IMG/VR virus record: IMGVR_UViG_3300035703_000016 | Coordinates: 62,001 to 126,000 of that record | DNA from: a virus | DNA length: 64,000 nucleotides | Strand: one strand, 5' to 3' | Shown here: one piece after another, positions 16,717 through 26,600 of the stretch | How the letters are laid out: the number at the start of each line of letters is the position of its first letter | Numbering within the stretch: the stretch's first letter is position 1 | Notes under the pieces: model-generated | Told to the model about the DNA's origin: nothing | Seen by the model: only the letters and a program-made list of their open reading frames with translations | Databases searched by the model: none | Made by a program: the position numbers and the translations under genes

Positions 16717-18360
16717 TTAGACTACGTTCAAATCTGATACGAACAAGTTCGCATAGTATTCAGGCCTAGTTAGTTTCATAGCGTACCTTGTCATTATCCC
16801 TTTTCTAGGAGTGAACGTATTTGGATCGTACACTAGAGGAGTCATAATCAATGGAACGTAAGGAGCGTATACGGCGCCAGTTTCAAGGAACTGATTTCCA
16901 CGGAAGCCCATTAATATTACATTCTGAGTCATGTATGGGTTTTTATACACCTTATAACGACTATTCAATGAACCAATTTTCTGTACACCAAATGCGTATT
17001 TCATTGTATCTGCTGCGCCATCAGTATCAGCTGCAAATCCAGGTATTGATTCTAGAATTGTTGCTACTGCAGGAGAAATTACCATAAAGTTTGCACCTCC
17101 ACGAAGTGTTCTTTGGTGTATGATATTAGACAATTTTTGTAGCTTAATACCTATAGTTTGGAACCATGTCATTTGGTTATAGAATACACCAGCAGTGTTT
17201 GAATTAAATCCATCAGCAGCTGCATTTATTTGATTACCAACTTTAGCAGACCAGTAGTCAACAGTTGGAGCTGCTTGTATCAACATATCAAGAACTTCAA
17301 GATCAATTTCAAGAGTTATATACTCAGATAGGATACCAGTCAATTCAGCTTCAGCATCTAGAGAGTGGTATGCGTTTAGATCTTGTGCAAATTCTGGAGT
17401 CCATTGCGCTTTCAATTTTCTAGTCTTAGCAGAGATAGTCTCACTTGACATTGCCACGTTTATCTCTGGTATAGATATAGATGATGGAGAATACGCATTT
17501 GGAACAGATACACCTTGAGTTGCTGTACGATCTTCAAAATCGCCCATTTTATTGAAGTCTGTAGCTTTGTTATATTCTATTACGTAAGTTCCACCTATAA
17601 TTGCAGCTGTAGAACCAGATACATAGAATACTATATTTCCACCACTTAAATTAGTAGCTTGCGCAATTGTATTTGAGACAGATACAGAAGATCCAGAAGT
17701 AACAGTAAATGACTTAATAGTCAATGGGTTAAAATTAGGAATAGATGATGTTGGAATAGCAACAGCTTTAATTTGTTGAGCTGCTATAGAAGCTGAATAA
17801 GTGCTATCAAATCCAAGAGCTGCCCAAGATCCAGATGTTACAGTACCTGTGTCTGATCCGCTAAATAGATTTAAAGAATATCCAAACTTACCAGTTCCAT
17901 AAAGACCACCAGCAGCAGCATTACCAAAATTAGCAGTTTGAGTACCATACAATGAAGCCCCTTGTGTAAAGTTATTGTTTCCTGAAGTACCATACTGGAA
18001 ATCGAGGAAGAATACTAGACCAGCTGGAAGATTCATCGGCTGAACGCTTACGAATTCTTTTGATGCTAATTGTCCGAATATCTTACGAACTAGAGGAAGT
18101 GCTACTCCTGCCCACTGTTCACCGCCACCTGGAGTAAATGTTGCTCCTGTAGAAGTTCCACCTGTAGAAGTAGATGATTCTACAACTAATTGTTTAGACT
18201 GATTTTCAAGCATTACTGCCATCGTCCTTGCGTCGTGCTCGTTAAGATTTTTAAGCAGGCCTGATTTACCCCACTTTTTAACGAGTCTTTGAGAAACTGA
18301 CAGCTGTGTATTATATGCATTCTGTGCAGATTCTTGTAAAAGGGAATTTACTAGATTCAT
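16717..18360 (-). CDS. Major capsid protein, T4 gp23 family
   Basis: 547 residues. Typical gp23 landmarks are a GGEQWAGVALPLVRKIFGQL segment (about residue 75), then a VSVQPMNLPAGLVFFLDFQYG stretch, a central SETISAKTRKLKAQWTPE (about 305), and a C-terminal RGGANFMVISPAVATILE and FVSDLNVV. It forms the hexameric shell. The N-terminal MNLVNSLLQE-S could be a short cleaved peptide with an L-x-E site. The leader before the ATG is A-rich without Shine-Dalgarno, and a terminator follows the gene. Lies directly downstream of protease and scaffold genes, the T4 order 21-22-23. Confidence 0.93.
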   Translation of the reverse strand: MNLVNSLLQESAQNAYNTQLSVSQRLVKKWGKSGLLKNLNEHDARTMAVMLENQSKQLVVESSTSTGGTSTGATFTPGGGEQWAGVALPLVRKIFGQLASKEFVSVQPMNLPAGLVFFLDFQYGTSGNNNFTQGASLYGTQTANFGNAAAGGLYGTGKFGYSLNLFSGSDTGTVTSGSWAALGFDSTYSASIAAQQIKAVAIPTSSIPNFNPLTIKSFTVTSGSSVSVSNTIAQATNLSGGNIVFYVSGSTAAIIGGTYVIEYNKATDFNKMGDFEDRTATQGVSVPNAYSPSSISIPEINVAMSSETISAKTRKLKAQWTPEFAQDLNAYHSLDAEAELTGILSEYITLEIDLEVLDMLIQAAPTVDYWSAKVGNQINAAADGFNSNTAGVFYNQMTWFQTIGIKLQKLSNIIHQRTLRGGANFMVISPAVATILESIPGFAADTDGAADTMKYAFGVQKIGSLNSRYKVYKNPYMTQNVILMGFRGNQFLETGAVYAPYVPLIMTPLVYDPNTFTPRKGIMTRYAMKLTRPEYYANLFVSDLNVV

Positions 18361-18396
18361 CTTATTTGTTTTTATTTTTTTTAATTAATTTTTTTA

Positions 18397-19350
18397 TTAA
18401 AGTCCAGCTAATTTTTGCATTCTTGCTAGGAATGGATCTGATTCTACTGTATTGCCTTTAGGAGCTATTCCTGATGGTTTTGATGCAAATCCATAAGATT
18501 CTTTTATTACTTTTTTAGGAGCTGTTGAAATAGAGTCAATTAGGATGCTAAATGTATTTTTAGCTTCTTTAATTGATGTAGCTTTATCAAATGCATTTAG
18601 AACTTTTACTTTTTGAGCTTCAGTTAAAGATTTTGCTTTAAAGATTTTATTTACATAAAGCAATTTAGCATTCAATAGATTTATTTCATTTAATTCTGCT
18701 CTCATTGCTGCTATTGCTTTTTTAGCCTCTTTTAACTCTTTTGCATCTTCTTTTTTCTTAGCTTCGTCCATTGATTCAGATTCTTCACTATCGAGTTCTG
18801 CTAGTATTTCATCTAGAGATATATCATCTTCGGTAGTTTCAGTCTCAGTCTCTGTTGAAGCCGATGGAGTTTCTGAAGCCATTGCAGTTTTAATTGCATC
18901 TACTAAATCTCCCAATGTAATATCTACTACTTTTGTTTCCTCGGTTGATTCTTCTGTTTCTTCTTCAGTATCTTCTGATTCTTCATCATCCTCATCATCT
19001 TCTTTAGCTTCTTCTATTTCATAAGCTTCTTCTAATTCTTCTGTTGCTTCATCAACTTCGTCAAGTTCGCTTAATTCTGCTAAAATTTCATCTAGAGAAG
19101 TTTCATCGAGTTCATTAGGAGTAGCTTCTTCTGCAGGGCCTGCCATCTCAATTTCATCCATTTCTTCACTAGTTTCTTGCATTTCTTCGTATTCTTCATC
19201 TAATTCTTCTGATTCTACGATATGCTTTTTTAGCATTGCTTTGATTTTAGGCTCAAATGCCTCTTGGATTGATGCTTTTGCATTTGCCATTGCGCTTTCA
19301 CGAACTGCTTTTGCATCAGCAACAGCTTGCGTGTAAATGTTTTCTGTCAT
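18397..19350 (-). CDS. Prohead scaffold (core) protein, T4 gp22 family
   Basis: 317 residues. The middle third is extremely acidic (long Glu/Asp runs between residues 65 and 145 and again near 185), with flanking helices rich in Ala, Lys and Glu. The C-terminus has IKESYGFASKPSGIAPKGN and ends FLARMQKLAGL, the typical closing segment of gp22-type scaffolds. The scaffold is assembled inside the prohead and degraded by the gp21 protease. It lies between protease and capsid genes as in T4. Confidence 0.85.
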   Translation of the reverse strand: MTENIYTQAVADAKAVRESAMANAKASIQEAFEPKIKAMLKKHIVESEELDEEYEEMQETSEEMDEIEMAGPAEEATPNELDETSLDEILAELSELDEVDEATEELEEAYEIEEAKEDDEDDEESEDTEEETEESTEETKVVDITLGDLVDAIKTAMASETPSASTETETETTEDDISLDEILAELDSEESESMDEAKKKEDAKELKEAKKAIAAMRAELNEINLLNAKLLYVNKIFKAKSLTEAQKVKVLNAFDKATSIKEAKNTFSILIDSISTAPKKVIKESYGFASKPSGIAPKGNTVESDPFLARMQKLAGL

Positions 19351-19497
19351 TTTTTGTTTTTTTTTGGAATCTTATAATCGTTCATTAGAGGAGAAAGGGA
19401 ACGATATGCTTTTTTATTTCTTTAGCATCATATTTGGAGTGATGCATATATTCATAAATATACTATTTTTTTCTAAAATTAGATTTTAGTAAAAATT
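19351..19497 (-). promoter_or_regulatory. Long leader region of the scaffold gene with inverted repeat
   Basis: 147 bases without a gene. It holds an ATATTTAT motif at 19454-19461 (sense AGTATATTTATG), a 7-bp inverted repeat ATCGTTC / GAACGAT (19377-19383 with 19399-19405), and an A-rich run right before the ATG at 19350. At about 100 bases the distance from motif to ATG is much longer than for the other genes. The hairpin could regulate scaffold (and capsid) translation or protect the mRNA 5' end; this is inference. Confidence 0.4.
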
Positions 19498-21207
19498 TTA
19501 TTTTAAACAACAAACACCGCTCTGAAGACATATTATTTCAGAGATTAGTTTACTTGTTCTTGAATACTTATCGCTATATTCTATTGACTCTCTTAATCCA
19601 GGTTTTAATTCTGGTTTCATATAAGATCCAAAGTTACTTGGTGTACTTACAAAATCCCAACATATAATATCAAGATCATCTTCTACTTGTACAAGACCTT
19701 CACCTATTTGACTAACAGAGCCCATAGCTCTAGAAGATATGCCGATAGTTAATCCATTTTCAAATAATGTCTTTAATATATTTCCAGATGGAGTTGGAAG
19801 AATTTCTACTTTTCCATATAAATCTTTTCCATCCCACCAACATTCTACTATATTATGACTTACATTTTTTAAATTTATTGTTGAACAATTCCCAGATAAA
19901 AAAGATAATCCTTGATCTTTACAATAAAAGTTTCCGTTTTTGACTGTTACGCAATGAACAGTATCATCATAGTCGATTTCTTCTATTTTTAAAAATCTTT
20001 TATCTAAACATATTCCTTTTGTTTTTTTAGACCATAATCTATATAAAGTTTTTTTATTTTTTATTTCTATAGTATGTCCAGCATATTCATAATCTTTTTT
20101 GCTTATTTGTTCTTTTATATCCCCGAATTTTCCCGTTTTTATAAGAATTTCATTAAAATCTTCAATTAATTTATAGCTAACTGAAAATATAGAAGATCTT
20201 GTATTATTTGAAGTTGTAACATCTGACCCGTCTCCTAATTTAAACCAATCATACATTGCTAATAAAAGATCTGATGACGCATTCTTGTAATTATCTGGAA
20301 TATGTTTTGTATAAATATTTCCAAATTTTGATAAATATTGAGATAATCTTTTATCATTTGTTTGTACGACTGAGCATTTTTCAGTTTTTGAATATACTGC
20401 CCAATCTATGTCGTTACTCATTTTTCCTATCAGATCCATAAACTTATCTAGCTTATGTCCTTTATTTTGAGAAATTGTAACTACTCCAGTTTTACTAATT
20501 CCGCCTTCAGCTAAATAAAATCCTAAAAATGAAAACCAATCTATAGCTTTTATTACTAGAGGCTTACTATATTTTTCTCTATATATTTTAGGAACTCGAC
20601 TATTTTTTGAATATTCGAATGTTGGAATTGTTATAAAATCAAAATTTACTCCAGTCCACTTACCTATAGATTTTGGAATTTGATGATGAGAATAACTTTT
20701 TTTCTCATCATAAATATCTTGTATTGTTGCTTCTTCATACTTATCGTACCTATCTCTCAATATGAATCTATGATTAGGAGTTACTACTGTATCTATAGAT
20801 TTGCCTTTTAAAGAAAATGCTTTTCCTTTATATGGTTTATTTATTACTCTTTCTATAGGATTCCATTCATTTTGATTAGTCTCAGTATTTAAAGTCAATA
20901 CATTTTCTCCTACCGTAACGTCTTTGATATACTTCCATCCCGAATTTGTCAAAATCATAGCGCTCGGACGTAGGCACTCCGGATGATCTAGTTCTCCAAA
21001 TGCTCTTTTTTCACAAATTGGGCCATCTATATATTTTTGAACTTGAGATCTAAGTATATCAAATGGATATATTCTCCTATTAGCGTTAGGAACATCTGCA
21101 GATGACAATTTACCAATTACCATTAAATTGCCTCCACGAGATAATCCTTCTTTAAGATTACTAAGTGGTTTGAAAGTAGAATATTCTATTAATAATTGTT
21201 TACTCAT
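19498..21207 (-). CDS. Prohead protease, T4 gp21 family, interrupted by an intein
   Basis: 569-residue precursor. Residues 1-77 (with NLMVIGKLSSADVPNANRRI and ending AFGELDHPE) and 441-569 (STINLKNVSH, PTPSGNILK, GLTIGISSRAMGS) form a 206-residue protein, the size of T4 gp21 (212). The GELDHP His and the GISSR Ser are the expected catalytic His-Ser pair of this herpesvirus-assemblin-like protease family. An intein of 363 residues separates them, so the protease cannot fold as normal until splicing. The enzyme cleaves scaffold, capsid and packaged proteins after Glu during head maturation. Its start overlaps the upstream gene stop by 4 bases. Confidence 0.92.
   Translation of the reverse strand: MSKQLLIEYSTFKPLSNLKEGLSRGGNLMVIGKLSSADVPNANRRIYPFDILRSQVQKYIDGPICEKRAFGELDHPECLRPSAMILTNSGWKYIKDVTVGENVLTLNTETNQNEWNPIERVINKPYKGKAFSLKGKSIDTVVTPNHRFILRDRYDKYEEATIQDIYDEKKSYSHHQIPKSIGKWTGVNFDFITIPTFEYSKNSRVPKIYREKYSKPLVIKAIDWFSFLGFYLAEGGISKTGVVTISQNKGHKLDKFMDLIGKMSNDIDWAVYSKTEKCSVVQTNDKRLSQYLSKFGNIYTKHIPDNYKNASSDLLLAMYDWFKLGDGSDVTTSNNTRSSIFSVSYKLIEDFNEILIKTGKFGDIKEQISKKDYEYAGHTIEIKNKKTLYRLWSKKTKGICLDKRFLKIEEIDYDDTVHCVTVKNGNFYCKDQGLSFLSGNCSTINLKNVSHNIVECWWDGKDLYGKVEILPTPSGNILKTLFENGLTIGISSRAMGSVSQIGEGLVQVEDDLDIICWDFVSTPSNFGSYMKPELKPGLRESIEYSDKYSRTSKLISEIICLQSGVCCLK
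19888..20976 (-). other. Intein with LAGLIDADG endonuclease in the prohead protease
   Basis: Residues 78-440 of the precursor. First residue is Cys (CLRPSAMILTNSGWKYIKDV, block A), block B carries TPNH, and two LAGLIDADG-type helices are visible (FSFLGFYLAEGGI and MYDWFKLGDGS). The end is VHCVTVKNGNFYCKDQG then SGN, followed by Cys as the +1 extein residue. The usual penultimate His of block G is replaced by Gly. Insertion is within the conserved GELDHPE-CSTINL stretch, next to the catalytic His. Boundaries are exact because both splice junctions rejoin family-conserved sequence. Confidence 0.92.
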
Positions 21208-22232
21208 ATCTCTATTGTTTTCCCAGAATCATAAGCCTTTTTTATATCAGTTCTTGCTTGTCCAGGAATTTTATTTATTCGATTATAAATATCTTGATTA
21301 TGAGATGAATCGTTTGTTTTTGCTGTAACAGCTTCTTTTTTTATTTTTTTCTTTTTATTTAAAAGTCCGACAATCTTTTTGATTATTGCGTCTTTTTTCT
21401 CATCTAGATTGGATTCTGGCACTTTTGTTTCTGGAGCGGGTAAATTTGACTGTTCTTTAAAATAATTTAAAGCGTTTATTTGATAGTCTTTTTCTTTTCC
21501 ATCTTCATATTCTAAAGTTACTGTACTACCTACAATGCTTTTTACAATTCCATGTCCTTCAGGAGTATTTACTCCCTGTCCTCTTCCATACTGATGATGT
21601 GTGTCCTCATTTAGTTTTTTTTTAAACATAAATGATAAAAGAGATTCTATTACTTTTTCTCGTGTTTCTGGCTGCTTCATCTGATCAAGACCTTTATGAC
21701 CTTTCGCAGTTGATGACATCTCCTTGACACCTTTTGGTTTTCCTTTTTTATTTTCTGATTTAGATGATTTTACATTTGATTTAATTTTTTCTAAACCCTT
21801 AGGAGATTTCATTTGATGATTTGGATCTTTTAATTCCTTTTTTACAAGAATCATTTTTCTTTTATCATCTATTTTTTTAATTTCTTTTGAATTAGCTATT
21901 AATATATCATCGTAACATCTTGGATCTTTTTGTAATTTTTTAACTACTTTTTCTGTTACTTTTTGATATGTATCTGGATCTATAGAAGAAAGTTTTGATA
22001 ATTCAAAATTAACAGCTTTTTTTACTAATATTGGATTAAGTCTGTCTATTTGAAGATGTAATTCTTGCTGTTCTTTTACTATGCCCTTCTGCTTTAGCAT
22101 TTTTATTGCATCATCATAAGAAGTCAAGTTTGATATAAATGGAAGTTGAGAATCTTTACGAACTTCATATAAAAATTTCTCTTTTGATATGCTCCCCTCT
22201 CTATGCTTCGCAAATAAGTTTGCTGCTGTCAT
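21204..22232 (-). CDS. Putative prohead core / internal protein (gp67-68 position), Lys-rich
   Basis: 342 residues. The N-terminal 150 are helical (LFAKHREGSISKEKFLYEVRK); the centre is a Lys/Ser/Gly linker (about 145-190); a small beta domain follows with GHGIVKSIVGSTVTLEYEDGKE, which looks like a KOW-like barrel; the C-terminus is Lys-rich. No named family is recognised. It lies between portal and protease genes, where T4 keeps core proteins gp67 and gp68, so a head-core role is likely by synteny only. Confidence 0.5.
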   Translation of the reverse strand: MTAANLFAKHREGSISKEKFLYEVRKDSQLPFISNLTSYDDAIKMLKQKGIVKEQQELHLQIDRLNPILVKKAVNFELSKLSSIDPDTYQKVTEKVVKKLQKDPRCYDDILIANSKEIKKIDDKRKMILVKKELKDPNHQMKSPKGLEKIKSNVKSSKSENKKGKPKGVKEMSSTAKGHKGLDQMKQPETREKVIESLLSFMFKKKLNEDTHHQYGRGQGVNTPEGHGIVKSIVGSTVTLEYEDGKEKDYQINALNYFKEQSNLPAPETKVPESNLDEKKDAIIKKIVGLLNKKKKIKKEAVTAKTNDSSHNQDIYNRINKIPGQARTDIKKAYDSGKTIEI

Positions 22233-22249
22233 TTATTGTTATTTTGATA

Positions 22250-22257
22250 ATAAATAT
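22250..22257 (-). promoter_or_regulatory. ATATTTAT upstream motif (342-aa gene)
   Basis: Sense reading CTAATATTTATTATC, 17 bases before the ATG at 22232. It would serve the protease gene as well, since that gene overlaps this one. Confidence 0.4.
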
Positions 22258-22264
22258 TAGTGTT

Positions 22265-22789
22265 CTATCTTAATTTCTTTTGTTTGATGTAAATTTGTTT
22301 TATCATCTCTGTCATTTTATCCATTGACTTTTTTATATGAGATGTTTCATTTACCATTCCAGCAGTGGTTAGATCACTTTTTAAGGTAGCAAGATATTCC
22401 ATCATTTTATTTACTTCAGATAGTTTTTTTCTTACTATAGATACTCCAGCGTTTAATTGGCCAGCACTATTTCTTTCTCTAGCCGCTTTTTTAAATTTAG
22501 AGTAATTTTCTTTTAAATCTTCAAAATATCTTTCAGATTTATCTAATGCCTGAGCATATTGCATTCCGTGTCCAGAAGTAAAACTAGCGGGTCCTCCAGT
22601 AGTAGACATTTCTTCCATCGTATTAGGAGCATTTCTAATAATTTCTTTTGCTTGTTCTGCGGTTATTTGTCCTGATTCAACTGCAGATAGTAGCATATCA
22701 ATCAGCTTTTCTGCCATCTCTTGCTCTTCTGGAGTAGGTTGATTTTCATCTCCTCTCAGTCTATCTACCATTGATTGCATATCGCTCAT
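22265..22789 (-). CDS. Putative prohead core protein, helical
   Basis: 174 residues, nearly all helical and charged, with a central Gly-rich turn (STTGGPASFTSGHGMQYA) around residues 62-80. No catalytic motif. Similar Gly-rich turn segments are common in head-associated proteins encoded beside gp20/gp21 in distant T4-like phages. It overlaps the upstream gene by 4 bases (ATGA) and belongs to the core-protein block between portal and protease. Confidence 0.5.
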   Translation of the reverse strand: MSDMQSMVDRLRGDENQPTPEEQEMAEKLIDMLLSAVESGQITAEQAKEIIRNAPNTMEEMSTTGGPASFTSGHGMQYAQALDKSERYFEDLKENYSKFKKAARERNSAGQLNAGVSIVRKKLSEVNKMMEYLATLKSDLTTAGMVNETSHIKKSMDKMTEMIKQIYIKQKKLR

Positions 22790-23634
22790 TTGTGTACTCT
22801 ATTTAGTTCTTCAATTAAATCAATATACTGTAAAAGTCCTGCGATTGTCTCGTCTTTTATTTTATTCACTGGTTGTACTAATTTTACTATCTCGTCTAAT
22901 TTTATCTTAACTACTTTATCTGTTACTTTTTTTGACAATAAAGTAATTTCAGATTTAATCTCATTTAATTGACTATTTACGTATTGATTTAATTTTGTAG
23001 TATCAGATATACTAACAATATAATTCTTTAGTACGTCTTTTTGTTTAGAAGATAGATTATCGTATTTTTGATTAAATTTTTCTACAAGTATTTTATACGT
23101 CAGTAATCTAATTTCTTTATCTTCTTGCATTAATTCTTCCATAATAGTCTTAGATACTGGCATATTGTCTAATTTTGTTTTAGTAACATGCTCCAATACT
23201 ACAACTTTATTTAAGAATACTTGTTTTATATCAACTTCTTTTGTATTTTGAGACTCTAAAGTATTATAAAGAGCAGCTATAGTCCTATAATTTTCTACTT
23301 TAGCTTTAAAAAATTCGTCTATGTCATAACTAGATTTAATCTCTTTTATAAGATTATACTTTAATTTTTGAATAGATTCCTTATTTAATTTTTTATATTG
23401 TTCTACTATAGTCTGTATCAGCATTTCAGCTTTTGATTCTGAAAGTTTAGGACTTGCTAATACACTATTATAAAGAGCATATTCTTTTCCAAGTTCTGTA
23501 TTTGTAAAATATTTTTTTAATATCTTTACAGCCTTAGATTCCTTATTCGCAATAAAATCCGCAGTAGTTTGTCTAACTAATAGTTCGAATAATATTCCAG
23601 GATTTCTATATTTTGAATGTCGCAATGATGCCAT
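22786..23634 (-). CDS. Conserved-type helical protein downstream of portal
   Basis: 282 residues. Starts MASLRHSKYRNPGILFELLVRQTTADF and continues as a long all-helical protein rich in Lys, Leu and Glu, ending in a leucine-rich helix. This opening (KYRNPGILFELLVRQ) is one I associate with uncharacterised proteins encoded beside the portal in T4-like phages of environmental bacteria. Its function is not known; a prohead core or initiator role fits the position. An ATATTTAT motif is upstream. Confidence 0.55.
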   Translation of the reverse strand: MASLRHSKYRNPGILFELLVRQTTADFIANKESKAVKILKKYFTNTELGKEYALYNSVLASPKLSESKAEMLIQTIVEQYKKLNKESIQKLKYNLIKEIKSSYDIDEFFKAKVENYRTIAALYNTLESQNTKEVDIKQVFLNKVVVLEHVTKTKLDNMPVSKTIMEELMQEDKEIRLLTYKILVEKFNQKYDNLSSKQKDVLKNYIVSISDTTKLNQYVNSQLNEIKSEITLLSKKVTDKVVKIKLDEIVKLVQPVNKIKDETIAGLLQYIDLIEELNRVHK

Positions 23635-23654
23635 GAATTAATTCAGTTCTATCT

Positions 23655-23662
23655 ATAAATAT
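23655..23662 (-). promoter_or_regulatory. ATATTTAT upstream motif (282-aa gene)
   Basis: Sense reading TTAATATATTTATAGAT, 20 bases before the ATG at 23634. Confidence 0.4.
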
Positions 23663-23674
23663 ATTAATTTACTC

Positions 23675-26600
23675 TTAGACTATTTCTTCTTTAATATTTC
23701 TTTCGTCAAGTAAACCACCCTCTTGTGATTTTCCTTCAAATAAAGAAATTTTCTTTCCTTTAAACATTTTTTCAAGACCGTCTTTATTCTGCAAATACAC
23801 TGCCATAGTACTTTCAAAACTCAATGGTCCTCCTTTATACTCTACTTTATCTTCTCCTCTTTCAATACTTGATGACATTCCTTTTTTTCCAATAGGATCT
23901 CTTCCAAATATGCTTTTATCTGTTCCTATAATTGATTTATACTTCTCAGGTCTTCCTGGCATTTTGATTGGCTCATTTGGATTAGTTTCATTATATCCAG
24001 GCGGTACGTCTAAAGCAGGTTTTCCTCCATATAATCCAGCTATCTGAGATGGTGTTCCAAATGCAGTTCCAGACTCTAAAGGATCATTTCCTTCATTCTC
24101 TATTTGATCATATCTAAATTTAGTTTTCTTATCTTCTATTATCATATCTTCTAATTCTCCAAAAGAATCTGGAGATAGATGAAATACATTCTCCCACACA
24201 TACTCTTTTGGTAATATAGAAGCTTCCATTGCTTGAGCAGCTAAGTCAATTTTTTCTTTAAACATAGCTATTCTCTCTTGATCATATATTATAGAAGGAT
24301 TTGTTAGACTAAGACTAAAATTCGCCATTCCTTCATCTGTATATCCATTTGCATATAAATGTACTAAGGCTATTTTTTTTAATTCTGATACTACTATCCT
24401 CTGTAATCTTTCAACAGTTCTGGCGAACCTGATGTCTTCCGCAGCCAATGTCGAGTTTTTGATAACTATTTCATTATCAAGTAGATAGTTATGATTTTCA
24501 TTTTTATCATGAACTTCCATATTATAAGTATCAACTTTTTCAGAAAGCCACTCAACTTTAACCACTTTGTGATTATAACATACACCTATTTGTTTTTTAA
24601 AGTCTTCTATATCTAATCCATGCTTTTGTATTTGAGATTTTATAGATTTTCTTGTATATCCAGAAATACTAAAGAATTGATCTAAATCTTTACATCCATT
24701 AGCAATTTCTACTAATCTATTTATTCTTAGATTTTTAGGTCTTCCGTGTCTAAATCCTGTATACTGGTTTAAAAATTCTGTTACTGTATATCCGCAATGT
24801 TCTATAACTTCTTTTATAATTTGAATGCTATATCCAGATATTTTTCTAAAATCAACTATATTATCTATACTACCTTTTTCTCTTTGAGCAACCTCAATTA
24901 AATACTCTATAGTCGGTCTTTCAATCCACCTTACGCTATTTTCTTTATGCAAATCCGGTCTGCCATTTGGAAATTTATTTCTATATCCATCTAATAGAGC
25001 TTCATGAGAATTTCTCTGCCTATTGCTATTTATTATTTTTTGAGACCTTTCTTCACTATATCCAGATTTTATTATAGCTACTCTTTCATCATAAGTTTTA
25101 GATAGCCATGAATTTCTGAGTATATTTTTTAATTTTGGATTTTCATCCATTTGTTTTTTTCTTATTTCAGAATATTTTTTTCTATTTTCTGGTTTTCTTT
25201 TAGTATCTTTTGATTTTTGTATAGATTCAGGACTTTTGATAGTTTGTTCCATATTATTTGAATGTAATATAACATGGTCTCTCCAAGTCATTCTTTGAAG
25301 ATTGTCTGGATTATTGTTATATCTATTAAAGTCTTTATGATGAACAATTATTAATGAATTTCTATTAAATTTTCCATCTTCTGTTATTCCATTTGATGTT
25401 ATCTTTTCATTAAAATATTCGTCCACCATTTTGTGAGTATTTTGCCAAGTTTTTGAATATGGTTGATATATTCTCTCATACGTATTTGTATTTTTTCTTC
25501 CTATCTTGACAAAATCTTTTATTATGGTCCTTAAGCTATCTCCAGGTTTTAAATCTTGAGCTTCTACTCTAGTTCCATCTTCTAATAAAAATCCATGATC
25601 TGGTGTAGTAATGACGTAAGTGTCATTATCTATATATACTTTTACTAATTGAGCATTTAATCTTGTCTTTTGAGCCGTAACAATTTTTCCAGGAACTACA
25701 CTATTAGTTTTAAAATCAAAAGAATATGTCCATAGGTTTGATTGAGGATCTTTTTCGAAAATGTCAGATATTTCTTTTATTGTTTTTGTAGTTCCATTCA
25801 ACAAAGATATTTTTGTATCTGGATGGAGACATTTGCCCGTAAGGTCTTTTTCATATCCCATAAAAGCTTTAGGTATTTTTAAAGCCGCAAATAGTTTTTC
25901 TCTAAAATAAACTACGTCTTCTATGGCATTATACTCTAATCCCTTTGCTGTATCTATTCTAGTTGATGTATCGTTTCCTCTAACAGGCACAATAAAATCT
26001 TCTAGTAAATTTTGTTGATTATATTTTAAATTATATTGTCCAGTTTGAGGATCCATAAGAGGTGTTTTTTTCATCTTATTAATCATCCTCTGTACATAAT
26101 TTTCTACTTCATTTGGAGGTATTGCTCCAACGTTTGTATAAAAAATTCTTCTTTCTGGGGCTCTAGTTATTCTATGAATCAGCATAGCATCCTCTATCAA
26201 TGTATACTGCTTAAATAGCTTTCTTGCTGGTTCTAGATATGATCTACCATAGGGCAGATAATTAACGTCTCCAATTAGCCTAAAATGCGCCATTTCATAA
26301 TTATCAAACCATACTCCAGCATCTTGATTATTATAAGCTGATGTATAACCTGAAGTAGATGATAAAGCGGCATTTGGATCAAATTTAAATCTTACTTCAT
26401 TTGGGTTATTTGGATTAAATCCCTCTTGTCTAACTATATTGTATGCTGAAAATGGTATTACGTTATATACTCCAAATTTTTCTGAAATTTCAAGTTTAAG
26501 ATAAAAATCCCCGTACTTACACATATTTCTGATCCAAGACCATAGATTAAATTCTATATTTAAAACAGAATAAAATAGATTTTCAAGAATCTTTTGAATA

